This document shows, piece after piece, positions 1 to 7,283 of a stretch of DNA of 10,792 nucleotides; within the stretch, counting starts at the first letter, position 1, and each line of letters begins with the position of its first letter. The translations under genes and the position numbers were made by a program. A model generated the notes under the pieces. The model worked only from the letters and a program-made list of their open reading frames with translations, ran no database searches and was not told where the DNA came from. Origin of the DNA: JAPHTQ01 sp050287105 (GTDB lineage Bacteria > Pseudomonadota > Gammaproteobacteria > Thiohalomonadales > Thiohalomonadaceae); assembly GCA_050287105.1 (NCBI GenBank), contig JBNKBG010000081.1:1-10792 (forward strand). Direction: 5' to 3'.

Positions 1-1450
1 TCATCTTGTGGGTCTCACGGCCAATACCGGACTCCTTGTAACCACCGAAGGCGGCATGGGCCGGGTAGGCGTGGTAACAGTTGGTCCAGACACGACCGGC
101 CTTGATACCACGGCCCATGCGGTAGGCGCGATTGCCGTTGCGGGTCCAGACACCGGCGCCGAGACCGTAGAGGGTGTCGTTGGCGATCTCCAGTGCTTCC
201 GCTTCGTCTTTGAAAGTGGTGACCGCCAGTACCGGACCGAAGATCTCTTCCTGGAAGATGCGCATTTTGTTGTGGCCCTTGAACAGGGTCGGTTTCACGT
301 AGAAACCGCTTTCCACATCACCACCCAGGTGAGCCTGCTCGCCGCCAATCAGACACTCGGCACCTTCTTCCTTGCCCAGCTCAATGTAGGAGAGGATCTT
401 GGTCAGCTGTTCCTGTGACGCCTGCGCACCCATCATGGTTTCGGTATCGAGCGGGCTGCCCTGCTTGATCGCTTCGACGCGCTTGAGTACACGTTCCATG
501 AACTTGTCGTAGATCGATTCCTGGATCAGTGCACGGCTGGGGCAGGTACAGACTTCGCCCTGGTTAAAGGCGAACAGCACCAGACCTTCAATCGCCTTGT
601 CGAGGAAACCATCGTCTTTATCCATCACGTCTTCGAAGAAGATGTTGGGGGACTTGCCGCCCAGCTCCAGGGTGGCCGGGATCAGGTTATTGGCCGCTGC
701 CTGGGCGATAACGCGACCGACGCTGGTGGAGCCGGTGAAGGCGATCTTGGCGATGCGTTTGCTGCTGGCCAGCGGCATACCGGCCTCGCGACCGAAACCG
801 TTGACCACATTCAGCACACCGGGCGGCAACAGATCGGCAATCAGCTCGACCAGAATCATGATGCTGATCGGGGTGGCGTTGGCCGGTTTAAGCACCACGC
901 AGTTACCTGCACCGATAGCGGGGGCCAGTTTCCATGCCGCCATCAGGATCGGGAAGTTCCAGGGAATGATCTGGCCCACGACGCCCAGCGGCTCATGGAT
1001 GTGATAGGCCATGCTGGTTTCGTCCAGCTCACTGATGCCGCCTTCCTGCGCACGTAGGGCACCGGCGAAGTAGCGGAAGTGGTCGATGGTCAGCGGTATG
1101 TCCGCCGCCAGGGTTTCGCGGATCGGTTTGCCGTTATCGACGCTCTCGGCGTAGGCCAGGACTTCCAGATTCTCTTCCAGGCGGTCGGCGATCTTGAGCA
1201 GGATATTGGAACGGTCAGTCGGTGAGGTCTTGCCCCAGGCATCGGCGGCGGCGTGAGCGGCGTCCAGCGCCAGCTCGATATCCTCCGCGCCGGAACGGGC
1301 GGTTTTGGTGTAGACCTGACCGTTGACGGGGGTGATGACGTCGAAGTATTCGCCCTTGATAGGTGGTACCCACTTGCCACCGATGAAGTTGTCGTAGTGA
1401 TCCTTGTACTGAATTTTGGCGTCGGCTGTGCCGGGGGCTCCGTAAATCAT
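1..1450 (-). CDS. NAD-dependent aldehyde dehydrogenase, AcoD/ExaC/AldB type (3' end outside window)
   Basis: It oxidises an aldehyde, probably acetaldehyde or another short-chain aldehyde, to the acid with NAD in the cytoplasm. The reading frame runs from ATG at 1450 (first residues MIYGAPGTADAKIQYKDHYD) to the window edge without a stop, giving 483 residues. Family members of this type are about 506 residues, so only some 20 C-terminal residues are missing. Visible signatures are the proton-relay motif IIPWNFPI, the cofactor loop FTGSTSVGR (F238, G240), the general-base motif LELGGKSP (E262) and the nucleophile motif NQGEVCTCPSR (C301). The start follows a GGAG-type ribosome site 6-10 bases upstream. 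The gene diverges from an AcoR-family activator and has a -24/-12 promoter, so induction by that activator is inferred. The exact substrate cannot be read from the sequence. Methanol/ethanol, acetoin or betaine-aldehyde pathways all use close relatives, but the AcoR neighbour favours C2 compounds. Confidence 0.93.
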   Translation of the reverse strand, partial: MIYGAPGTADAKIQYKDHYDNFIGGKWVPPIKGEYFDVITPVNGQVYTKTARSGAEDIELALDAAHAAADAWGKTSPTDRSNILLKIADRLEENLEVLAYAESVDNGKPIRETLAADIPLTIDHFRYFAGALRAQEGGISELDETSMAYHIHEPLGVVGQIIPWNFPILMAAWKLAPAIGAGNCVVLKPANATPISIMILVELIADLLPPGVLNVVNGFGREAGMPLASSKRIAKIAFTGSTSVGRVIAQAAANNLIPATLELGGKSPNIFFEDVMDKDDGFLDKAIEGLVLFAFNQGEVCTCPSRALIQESIYDKFMERVLKRVEAIKQGSPLDTETMMGAQASQEQLTKILSYIELGKEEGAECLIGGEQAHLGGDVESGFYVKPTLFKGHNKMRIFQEEIFGPVLAVTTFKDEAEALEIANDTLYGLGAGVWTRNGNRAYRMGRGIKAGRVWTNCYHAYPAHAAFGGYKESGIGRETHKM

Positions 1451-1517
1451 TGTGCTTATCTCCTCTGTTGGTGGTTTTACGTCTCGGCCCGGTCATGCGG
1501 TGCCGTGACAGGCATAT

Positions 1518-1534
1518 CTCAAGGAGCGTGCCAT
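1518..1534 (-). promoter_or_regulatory. Sigma-54 (-24/-12) promoter of the aldehyde dehydrogenase
   Basis: On the minus strand the sequence reads TGGCACGCTCCTTGAG. This is the -24 block TGGCACG, four bases, then TTGA, with ten bases between the GG and the -12 dinucleotide as RpoN requires. The only departure from the consensus TTGC is the A at the -12 C position. The expected transcription start is near 1507, giving a leader of about 57 bases that includes the ribosome site. A sigma-54 activator is encoded divergently, which strengthens the call. Confidence 0.8.
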
Positions 1535-1626
1535 AATGAGGAGAAAGGCATGTGATTGATTTTAATTGAATAATTGATAGTTGTTGGCGAGGGTGACACG
1601 CCATGCAACGTTCCAGCTTTTACCAC

Positions 1627-1645
1627 CTGTCTCAAAATGTGACAG
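1627..1645. promoter_or_regulatory. Candidate upstream activator site (inverted repeat) between aldehyde dehydrogenase and acoR
   Basis: The sequence CTGTCTCAAAATGTGACAG has 8-base arms with a 3-base spacer and one mismatched pair. It lies about 100 bases upstream of the -24 element of the leftward promoter, the usual distance for an RpoN enhancer. The TGT and ACA ends are 11 bases apart, not 10, so it is not a NifA site. Binding by the adjacent AcoR-like protein is inferred. I saw no second copy of comparable quality in the intergenic region. Confidence 0.5.
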
Positions 1646-1670
1646 TCAGTAGGGGAAAACGGTGGATCAG

Positions 1671-1698
1671 TTGCGCTGGAGGTCTATCTATTTATACT
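1671..1698 (+). promoter_or_regulatory. Possible sigma-70 promoter of acoR
   Basis: A good -10 box (TATACT, 1693-1698) is preceded after 16 bases by a poor -35 (TTGCGC, 1671-1676). It lies about 40 bases upstream of the acoR start. The -10 match is 5 of 6, the -35 only 3 of 6. No -24/-12 element faces acoR, so a housekeeping promoter is the reasonable expectation. Confidence 0.35.
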
Positions 1699-1738
1699 GG
1701 CCGAAAAGCAGGCAATTCCACTTGCCGAGGAGTGCCGC

Positions 1739-3643
1739 ATGAGCACCACACTAGCCACGGCGGATCTACGCAAAGCACGCATGCACCTGCTGGAGCATGG
1801 CGACTGTCCGTCTGACATCATCGATGAGCGCATTGCCCGTTCGTGGCAACGCAGTCTGGCCGCGGGCCTCTCACCGGTCGGCAGGCTTTCCGATTCCGAA
1901 CACCTCACCGGCAACAGCCTGCGCCAGGTGCTCTCCCGTAATCACGATCTGCTGGCCCACTCCCGTCCTGTGATGGAATACCTCTACGAGCAGATGCGCG
2001 AAAGCCACAGCATGATTATCCTCGCCGACCGGCGCGCCACCCTGATGCAGACCATGGGGGATGTCGATTTCCTCACCAAGGCAGAGCGTGTGGCGCTTTC
2101 CGCGGGGGCTTCCTGGCAGGAGAAGTATCGTGGCACCAATGCCATCGGTACCGCATTGGAGGAGGCGAACAGCGTCGAGATCAACGGCGAGGAACACTTC
2201 CTCGATCGCAACGGTTTCCTTACCTGTGCCGCGGCACCGATCATGGCGGCAGACGGTACTTTGCTGGGTGTCATTGACGTCTCAGGCGACAATCGTCGCC
2301 GCCATCCGCACACCCTGGGACTGGTGGGCATGGCCGCACGTATGATCGAGAACCGCCTGGTGCTGGCCGATCGCCACCACTCCATCCGCCTGCGCCTGCA
2401 TGCCTACCCGGAAGGGATCGGCACGGTCGCCGAGGGCATCATCACGCTGTCGGAGGAGGGAAGGATCATCGGTGCCAACCGTACCGCACTCGCCATGCTG
2501 CGTCTGAGCGCCCTCGATCTGGGTGTGATCCCGCTAACTCGGGTGATCGATGTGCGGCTGGAAGAGCTGTTGTCGCGCTATAAACACCGCCCCGAGCAGA
2601 CCACACAAATACATCTGCATGACGGCAGCGTGCTGTACGCGAAAGTGCATGTGGAACAGTCGATTCTGACACCGGATACGGCAACGTCATCTCAGGCCAA
2701 ACCGCGTGATGCACTAGCCGCACTCGACAGCGGCGATCCGACCTGGCGTGCCGCGTCGGAGAAGGCGCGACGTATTCTGGACAAACCGATCCCGTTGTTG
2801 ATTCACGGCGAGTCCGGCGTCGGCAAGGAGTACTTCGCCCGTGCGGTACACGACAGCGGCCCACGTAGGGATGGGCCGTTCGTAGCCATCAACTGCGCTG
2901 CGCTGCCGGAGAACCTGATCGAAGCGGAACTGTTTGGTTACTGCGCCGGTGCATTTACCGGTGCGCGGCGTGACGGCTATCAGGGCAAATTGCGTGAAGC
3001 GCACGGCGGCACGTTGTTCCTCGATGAGATCGGCGACATGCCGCTTTCGATGCAGACTCGTCTATTGCGTGTATTGCAGGAGCGCAAGGTGACGCCGTTG
3101 GGTGGCAGCAAGGCATTCGACGTGGACTTTACCTTGATCTGTGCCAGCCACCGCAAGTTACGGGAGGAAGTGGATATCGGTACCTTCCGCAGTGATCTCT
3201 ACTACCGCATCAACGGCCTGACCGTCACGCTGCCCGCATTGCGCGAGCGTAGCGATCTGCAAGTGCTGACCGAACAGATCCTGGATGAGATTAACCATAA
3301 CCATCGCGTCATCCTGTCACCAACGCTGCTAAACGAATTCAGTCGTTACCCCTGGCCGGGCAACCTGCGCCAGTATGCCAATGTGCTACGCACCGCCAGT
3401 GCCATGCTGGATGAGAACGAGCTCTGTATCGACTGGCATCACCTGCCGGAAGATCTGGTCGAAGAACTGACGGAACTCCCACGCCAATCCGATGCGCAAC
3501 AAACGGCGCCCCAGAATCTCAGGGAACTCTCCAACTCGGTCATTCGCAAAACGCTGGAGGAGTGCAGAGGGAATGTTTCCAAAGCGGCGCGTCAGCTCGG
3601 TATCAGCAGGCAGACCCTGTATCGAAAATTGAAAACACACTAG
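1739..3643 (+). CDS. acoR: AcoR-family sigma-54-dependent transcriptional activator (GAF-PAS-AAA+-Fis)
   Basis: It is an enhancer-binding protein that uses ATP hydrolysis to open RpoN promoters in response to a ligand. It has 634 residues, close to known AcoR proteins. The order is an N-terminal AcoR-type segment (IARSWQRSLAAGLSP near residue 32), a GAF sensor region at about 65-200, a PAS-like segment at about 225-300, the AAA+ core at about 330-560 and a Fis-type helix-turn-helix in the last 40 residues (NVSKAARQLGISRQTLYRKL). In the core are Walker A GESGVGK (357-363), the sigma-54 contact loop GAFTGA (404-409) and Walker B FLDE (D429, E430). All catalytic motifs are intact. No receiver domain is present, so control is by ligand rather than phosphorylation. 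A GAGGAG ribosome site sits 6 bases before the ATG. Its likely target is the divergent aldehyde dehydrogenase. The inducer (acetoin, acetaldehyde or an alcohol) is not determinable here. Confidence 0.92.
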   Translation: MSTTLATADLRKARMHLLEHGDCPSDIIDERIARSWQRSLAAGLSPVGRLSDSEHLTGNSLRQVLSRNHDLLAHSRPVMEYLYEQMRESHSMIILADRRATLMQTMGDVDFLTKAERVALSAGASWQEKYRGTNAIGTALEEANSVEINGEEHFLDRNGFLTCAAAPIMAADGTLLGVIDVSGDNRRRHPHTLGLVGMAARMIENRLVLADRHHSIRLRLHAYPEGIGTVAEGIITLSEEGRIIGANRTALAMLRLSALDLGVIPLTRVIDVRLEELLSRYKHRPEQTTQIHLHDGSVLYAKVHVEQSILTPDTATSSQAKPRDALAALDSGDPTWRAASEKARRILDKPIPLLIHGESGVGKEYFARAVHDSGPRRDGPFVAINCAALPENLIEAELFGYCAGAFTGARRDGYQGKLREAHGGTLFLDEIGDMPLSMQTRLLRVLQERKVTPLGGSKAFDVDFTLICASHRKLREEVDIGTFRSDLYYRINGLTVTLPALRERSDLQVLTEQILDEINHNHRVILSPTLLNEFSRYPWPGNLRQYANVLRTASAMLDENELCIDWHHLPEDLVEELTELPRQSDAQQTAPQNLRELSNSVIRKTLEECRGNVSKAARQLGISRQTLYRKLKTH

Positions 3644-3670
3644 CGCATAGCGTAGAAGAGAAGCTAAACG

Positions 3671-4387
3671 CTACAGCGTCCCTCTCAAATACGCCTGTCG
3701 GCGTTTCTCGGGAAAGTGCTCAATGGCATAGCGCAACATGGTGCGCGGCATTTTGTGGTAATGCCTTAACAGAAATCCTTCTTCTAGTTTTCGATCACGC
3801 TTGCCGATCTCACGTAGCATCCAGCCCACTGCCTTGTGCATCAGGTCGTGTTCATCCTGCAACAGTATCTTTGCAATCTTCAGCGCATCATCGAAATCGT
3901 TTTTGCCAATGAAGTGAGAGGTGGAGAGCATTGCGATGCGCCGCTCCCACAGGGAGTCAGACCTGGCCAGTGCATAAAGTATTTTACGTGGGCGGGTATA
4001 GAGCCATGCGCCGACAATGTCCCGTGCGCTGAGATCGACCAGATCCCAGTTGTTGATGTAATCGGTGGAGTCGAGGTAGAGGTAAAAAAGTGCTTCGCGC
4101 TCTGCGTCGTCGCTTTTTTTATAGCGATGCACCATCAGCAACAGTGCCAGCATCCGCTCCTCGTGCCAGGGCGACTTGAGCAGTGATTTGATCACTGTAA
4201 CCGGTACAACGCCAAACTGTTTTACCAGGGCGCGTATCTGCGGCATTCGTAGGCCCAGAAAACGATCCCCCTCGCCATACTCGCCCGGCCCGGTCTTGAA
4301 ATAGCGCTGTGCGTGTTTCGCCCGTTCCACATCGGCCAAAGAGCGGACGGCGCTACGTATCTCTTTAAGGCTCGGTTTCTGTTTCAT
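3671..4387 (-). CDS. alkD: AlkD-family DNA alkylation repair protein (HEAT-like DNA glycosylase)
   Basis: Members of this family remove N3- and N7-alkylated purines from DNA without base flipping, using a curved stack of HEAT-like helical repeats. The protein has 238 residues, practically the length of Bacillus cereus AlkD (about 237). The key AlkD residues have counterparts with the right spacing: W114 and D118 in NNWDLVDLSA (AlkD Trp109/Asp113), the WERR segment at 147-150 (AlkD Arg148 region) and W189 in AVGWMLREIG (AlkD Trp187). The region FLGLRMPQIRAL (43-54) is also typical. It is convergent with acoR, 27 bases apart, and divergent from the nif operon across a 215-base gap. It has no obvious functional tie to either neighbour. 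The start is the only ATG in the region that opens the full conserved N-terminus, and its ribosome site is weak. Catalytic activity is inferred from conserved residues; some paralogues of the family lack glycosylase activity. Confidence 0.88.
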   Translation of the reverse strand: MKQKPSLKEIRSAVRSLADVERAKHAQRYFKTGPGEYGEGDRFLGLRMPQIRALVKQFGVVPVTVIKSLLKSPWHEERMLALLLMVHRYKKSDDAEREALFYLYLDSTDYINNWDLVDLSARDIVGAWLYTRPRKILYALARSDSLWERRIAMLSTSHFIGKNDFDDALKIAKILLQDEHDLMHKAVGWMLREIGKRDRKLEEGFLLRHYHKMPRTMLRYAIEHFPEKRRQAYLRGTL

Positions 4388-4432
4388 GGCGACATGCTAC
4401 TACAGCCTGTAAATCGCTATGCAAGCTGCCTC

Positions 4433-4448
4433 TGTCGCATTCGCGACA
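4433..4448 (+). promoter_or_regulatory. NifA upstream activator sequence for iscA-nifU-nifS
   Basis: TGTCGCATTCGCGACA fits the NifA consensus TGT-N10-ACA exactly and has perfect 6-base palindromic arms (TGTCGC/GCGACA). Its centre is about 106 bases upstream of the -24 GG of the downstream sigma-54 promoter, the normal enhancer distance. It is the only perfect match in this intergenic region. Confidence 0.85.
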
Positions 4449-4544
4449 ATTTGTTGTGGCAGGGTCGTAAAGATACCCACCATATTTATCAGGTACTGAC
4501 TATAAGTTTTTGTAATCCATAGACAATCCCTCTCCAAGCATCGG

Positions 4545-4560
4545 TGGCACAACGCTTGCT
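4545..4560 (+). promoter_or_regulatory. Sigma-54 (-24/-12) promoter of iscA-nifU-nifS
   Basis: TGGCACAACGCTTGCT matches the nif-type consensus TGGCAC-N5-TTGCW, with ten bases between GG (4546-4547) and GC (4558-4559). The predicted start of transcription is near 4571, leaving a leader of about 32 bases with the iscA ribosome site (TGGGAG, 4588-4593). Confidence 0.9.
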
Positions 4561-4602
4561 CTCTATACAGGTAACGAAACCTGGCAATGGGAGCACAGCA
4601 GA

Positions 4603-4926
4603 ATGATCACGATGACCGACAAGGCCGCCAAGGCCGCATCACTCTTTATCAAAGGTTCCGATACCCCTAGCGGCGGGCTGCGTATCGCCATCACCGGTGG
4701 CGGTTGCTCCGGTTACACCTACGACCTCTCCATTGAAGCCGAGGCCACCGCGGAAGATATCGTGGTCGAGCACGGCAAGGTCAAAGTTTTTCTCGACCCG
4801 ACCAGCGCACCGCTGCTCGACGGGGTCACCATCGATTTCGCAGAAAGCCTGGAGAGTTCCGGCTTCACCTTCATTAACCCGAATGCCAGCGCCTCCTGCG
4901 GCTGCGGAAAATCATTCTCGGCATAA
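4603..4926 (+). CDS. iscA: Nif-type IscA (HesB/IscA-family Fe-S assembly protein)
   Basis: It is an A-type Fe-S carrier that binds iron or a transient cluster and passes it to nitrogenase-related targets alongside NifU and NifS. The 107 residues show the three family cysteines, C35 in GGGCSGYTY and C99/C101 in the C-terminal SCGCGKSF motif. It sits directly before nifU, as iscA-nif does in Azotobacter vinelandii, and its stop codon overlaps the nifU ribosome site region. It is the first gene after the NifA/sigma-54 promoter. The ATG at 4603 has TGGGAG 9 bases upstream. An in-frame ATG at 4612 would give 104 residues and cannot be excluded. Confidence 0.93.
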   Translation: MITMTDKAAKAASLFIKGSDTPSGGLRIAITGGGCSGYTYDLSIEAEATAEDIVVEHGKVKVFLDPTSAPLLDGVTIDFAESLESSGFTFINPNASASCGCGKSFSA

Positions 4927-4937
4927 GGAGGCACGCC

Positions 4938-5837
4938 ATGTGGGACTATTCAGAAAAGGTCAAAGAGCACTTCTTTAACCCTCAAAATGCCGGTGCAGTG
5001 GCTGATGCCAACGGCATCGGCGAGGTGGGGTCCATCTCCTGCGGCGATGCACTGCGTCTGACCCTTAAGGTCGACCCGGAGACCGACATTATCCTAGAGG
5101 CCGGTTTCCAGACCTTCGGCTGTGGTTCCGCTATCGCTTCCTCCTCGGCATTGACCGAGATGGTGAAAGGGATGACCGTCGACGAGGCGCTTAAAGTCTC
5201 CAACCAGGACATCGCCGATTTCCTCGAAGGCCTGCCGCCGGAGAAGATGCACTGTTCCGTCATGGGCCGTGAAGCACTGGAAGCGGCCATCGCCAACTAC
5301 CGTGGCGAAGAGTGGTCCGACGATCACGAAGAGGGCGCGTTGATCTGCAAATGCTTCGCTGTCGATGAAGTGATGGTGGAGAAGGCGATCCGCGAAAACG
5401 GCCTGACCACCGTGGAAGAAGTCACCAACTACACCAAGGCGGGCGGCGGTTGCTCCTCCTGCCACGAAGGGATCGAAGAGGTGCTGGAGCGCGTGTTGAA
5501 GGCCGAGCCACAACTGGCCGCGGTTAAAATTGAACCCAAGCCCGAAGCGGCACCGCAACCCATCGCTGCCAGGGCCGGCATGACCAACCTGCAGCGCATG
5601 CGTCGCATCGAAGAAATTCTGGAAGAGATCCGTCCCATGTTGAAGCGCGACCACGGTGACGTGGAACTGGTGGATATCGACGGCAAGACCGTTTACGTCA
5701 ACATGGTCGGCGCCTGTGCCGGTTGCCAGAGTGCATCACTCACCCTCAACGGCATTCAGCAGAAGCTGATGGAAGGGCTGGGCGAGTTCATCAAGGTGGT
5801 TCCGGCGAGCCAGATGCCCAAAGCGATGGGAGCGTAA
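4938..5837 (+). CDS. nifU: NifU, nitrogenase Fe-S cluster scaffold
   Basis: It is the scaffold on which sulfur from NifS and iron are assembled into [2Fe-2S] and [4Fe-4S] clusters for nitrogenase. At 299 residues it is a full-length, three-domain NifU. The IscU-like domain (about 1-125) carries C35, C62 and C106. The central [2Fe-2S] ferredoxin-like domain has C137 and C139 (CKC) and C172 and C175 (CSSC). A linker rich in A, P, K and E (about 187-214) leads to the Nfu domain (about 217-290), with the CAGC motif C260/C263. The first seven cysteines fall at the same positions as in Azotobacter NifU. A GGAGG ribosome site lies 6 bases before the ATG, and the gene is 11 bases after iscA and 4 bases before nifS, so translation is probably coupled. 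Confidence 0.98.
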   Translation: MWDYSEKVKEHFFNPQNAGAVADANGIGEVGSISCGDALRLTLKVDPETDIILEAGFQTFGCGSAIASSSALTEMVKGMTVDEALKVSNQDIADFLEGLPPEKMHCSVMGREALEAAIANYRGEEWSDDHEEGALICKCFAVDEVMVEKAIRENGLTTVEEVTNYTKAGGGCSSCHEGIEEVLERVLKAEPQLAAVKIEPKPEAAPQPIAARAGMTNLQRMRRIEEILEEIRPMLKRDHGDVELVDIDGKTVYVNMVGACAGCQSASLTLNGIQQKLMEGLGEFIKVVPASQMPKAMGA

Positions 5838-5841
5838 GACG

Positions 5842-7050
5842 ATGAGTGATATCTACTTCGACAACAACGCCACCACCTGCGTCGACCCGGTAGTGGTCGA
5901 TGCCATGCTGCCTTACTTCACTGAACAGTTTGGCAACCCGTCATCCCTGCACAGCTTCGGCAACAAGGTCGGCGCCGCCATTCGCGATGCCCGTCGCCAG
6001 GTACAGGCACTGCTCGGTGCCGAGCGTGACGATGAGATCGTCTTCACCTCCTGCGGTACCGAATCGGACAGCACCGCGATCCTCTCTGCGCTCAAGGCAC
6101 AGCCGGATCGCAAGGAGATCATCACCACCGCGGTCGAACATCCGGCGGTCCTGACCCTTTGCGACTATCTGGAAAAGGACGGCTACACCATTCACAAACT
6201 GAAAGTGGACGGCAAAGGTCGCCTCAACCTGGACGCCTACCGTGCGCTGCTCTCCGACAAGGTCGCCATCGTCTCTGTGATGTGGGCCAACAACGAAACC
6301 GGCACCATCTTCCCGGTGGAAGCCATGGCCGAAATGGCCCACGCCGCCGGAGTCATGTTCCACACCGACGCGGTACAGGCAGTGGGCAAGATCCCGCTCG
6401 ACCTGAAGAACACCAAAATCGACATGCTCTCGCTGTCAGGTCACAAACTGCACGCTCCCAAGGGCATCGGCGTGCTCTACCTGCGCCGCGGCACCCGTTA
6501 CCGTCCGCTGCTGCGTGGCGGTCATCAGGAGCGCGGTCGTCGTGCCGGTACTGAAAACGCGGCTTCCATCGTTGCGCTGGGCAAGGCCGCCGAGCTGGCG
6601 ATGCAACACCTGGAAGAGGAGAACACACGGGTCAAGGCACTGCGTGATCGGCTGGAGCAGGGCATCCTCGACGCCGTGCCCAATGCCTTCGTCACCGGCG
6701 ACACCAGCAACCGACTGCCCAACACCGCCAACATCGCCTTCGAATACATCGAAGGGGAGGGTATCCTACTGATGCTGAACAAGGCGGGCATCGCCGCATC
6801 CAGTGGTTCCGCCTGCACCTCCGGTTCACTGGAACCGTCCCACGTCATGAAAGCGATGGGTATTCCCTACACCGCCGCCCACGGCACCGTGCGTTTCTCT
6901 CTCTCTCGTTACAACTCGATGGATGAAGTGGAGCGGGTGATCGCCGCGGTACCGCCGATTGTTGAGCGGCTGCGCAAGCTTTCGCCTTACTGGGGTGAGA
7001 ATGGGCCGGTGGAAAATCCTGAGCAGGCGTTCGTACCGAAGTACGCCTAA
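5842..7050 (+). CDS. nifS: NifS, nitrogenase cysteine desulfurase
   Basis: It is a PLP-dependent enzyme that converts L-cysteine to alanine and delivers persulfide sulfur to NifU. The 402 residues match the family length. Visible residues are H100 in TAVEHPAV (stacks on PLP), the Schiff-base lysine K202 in SGHKLHAPKG, and the catalytic C325 in SGSACTSGSLEPSHVM, all at the positions known from Azotobacter NifS. RGGHQERGRRAGTEN (225-239) is also diagnostic of the NifS/IscS group. It starts four bases after nifU, with a GGGAG sequence at the nifU end serving as ribosome site. A palindromic repeat and an intrinsic terminator follow, so this is the last gene of the transcript. In related genomes nifV follows at once; here an accessory insert intervenes. 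Confidence 0.98.
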   Translation: MSDIYFDNNATTCVDPVVVDAMLPYFTEQFGNPSSLHSFGNKVGAAIRDARRQVQALLGAERDDEIVFTSCGTESDSTAILSALKAQPDRKEIITTAVEHPAVLTLCDYLEKDGYTIHKLKVDGKGRLNLDAYRALLSDKVAIVSVMWANNETGTIFPVEAMAEMAHAAGVMFHTDAVQAVGKIPLDLKNTKIDMLSLSGHKLHAPKGIGVLYLRRGTRYRPLLRGGHQERGRRAGTENAASIVALGKAAELAMQHLEEENTRVKALRDRLEQGILDAVPNAFVTGDTSNRLPNTANIAFEYIEGEGILLMLNKAGIAASSGSACTSGSLEPSHVMKAMGIPYTAAHGTVRFSLSRYNSMDEVERVIAAVPPIVERLRKLSPYWGENGPVENPEQAFVPKYA

Positions 7051-7060
7051 CACTATCCGT

Positions 7061-7125
7061 CACCCCGGCGTAGGCCGGGGTCCAGAGTAATTAGATGAAA
7101 CTGGATTCCGGCCTTCGCCGGAATG
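7061..7125. repeat. Dispersed-type palindromic intergenic repeat (paired hairpins)
   Basis: Two 25-base arms (7061-7085 and 7101-7125) are imperfect reverse complements, about 20 of 25 matching, around a 15-base centre. Each arm is itself a hairpin: CCCCGGC-gtag-GCCGGGG in the first and TTCCGGC-cttc-GCCGGAA in the second. The arms meet the centre as TCCAG...CTGGA. Read in antisense it yields the peptide pieces IPAKAGIQ and LDPGLRRGD, which recur in spurious hypothetical proteins from many proteobacteria, so this is a member of a widespread repeat family. It lies in the 3' untranslated region of nifS, 10 bases after the stop. Confidence 0.8.
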
Positions 7126-7144
7126 GCAAAATCTGATATCACCG

Positions 7145-7169
7145 AAGGCCGCCCTGTGCGGCCTTTTTT
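7145..7169 (+). terminator. Intrinsic terminator of the iscA-nifU-nifS operon
   Basis: An 8-base-pair stem AAGGCCGC/GCGGCCTT with a 5-base loop (CCTGT) runs directly into six T residues. It lies 95 bases after the nifS stop. No other gene is close enough on the plus strand, so it should end the nif transcript before the accessory insert. Confidence 0.9.
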
Positions 7170-7213
7170 GCTTCTGAACATGAATGAGACCTCACCTCCA
7201 CCTGAAAAAGGCA

Positions 7214-7241
7214 TAGACATTGTTATAACCAGGATTATAAT
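7214..7241 (+). promoter_or_regulatory. Sigma-70 promoter and palindromic operator of the toxin-antitoxin operon
   Basis: A -35 box TAGACA (7214-7219, 5 of 6 matches) and a perfect -10 TATAAT (7236-7241) are 16 bases apart. Two TTATAA blocks (7223-7228 and 7235-7240) form the inverted repeat TTATAACC-AG-GATTATAA, which covers the spacer and -10. Such placement is typical of an operator through which an antitoxin or toxin-antitoxin complex represses its own operon; that role is inferred. Confidence 0.65.
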
Positions 7242-7283
7242 TATGATGCCCGAGCATAAACGGGGCAAAACGAGGATGAGGCC

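Noticed and set aside
8..418. Plus-strand open frame opposite the aldehyde dehydrogenase
   Set aside because: Antisense shadow; the minus strand encodes a conserved enzyme throughout.
1628..1644. TGT...ACA in the acoR intergenic region as a NifA site
   Set aside because: The spacing is 11 bases, and it belongs to a better inverted repeat that suits the local AcoR-type activator.
3648..3673. Stem TAGCGT/ACGCTA between acoR and alkD as a shared terminator
   Set aside because: Only 6 base pairs with a 14-base loop and no T-run on either strand. It may be chance.
4511..4525. Second TGT...ACA pair before iscA
   Set aside because: The spacing is 9 bases, not 10, and it lies only about 28 bases from the -24 element, too close for a NifA enhancer.
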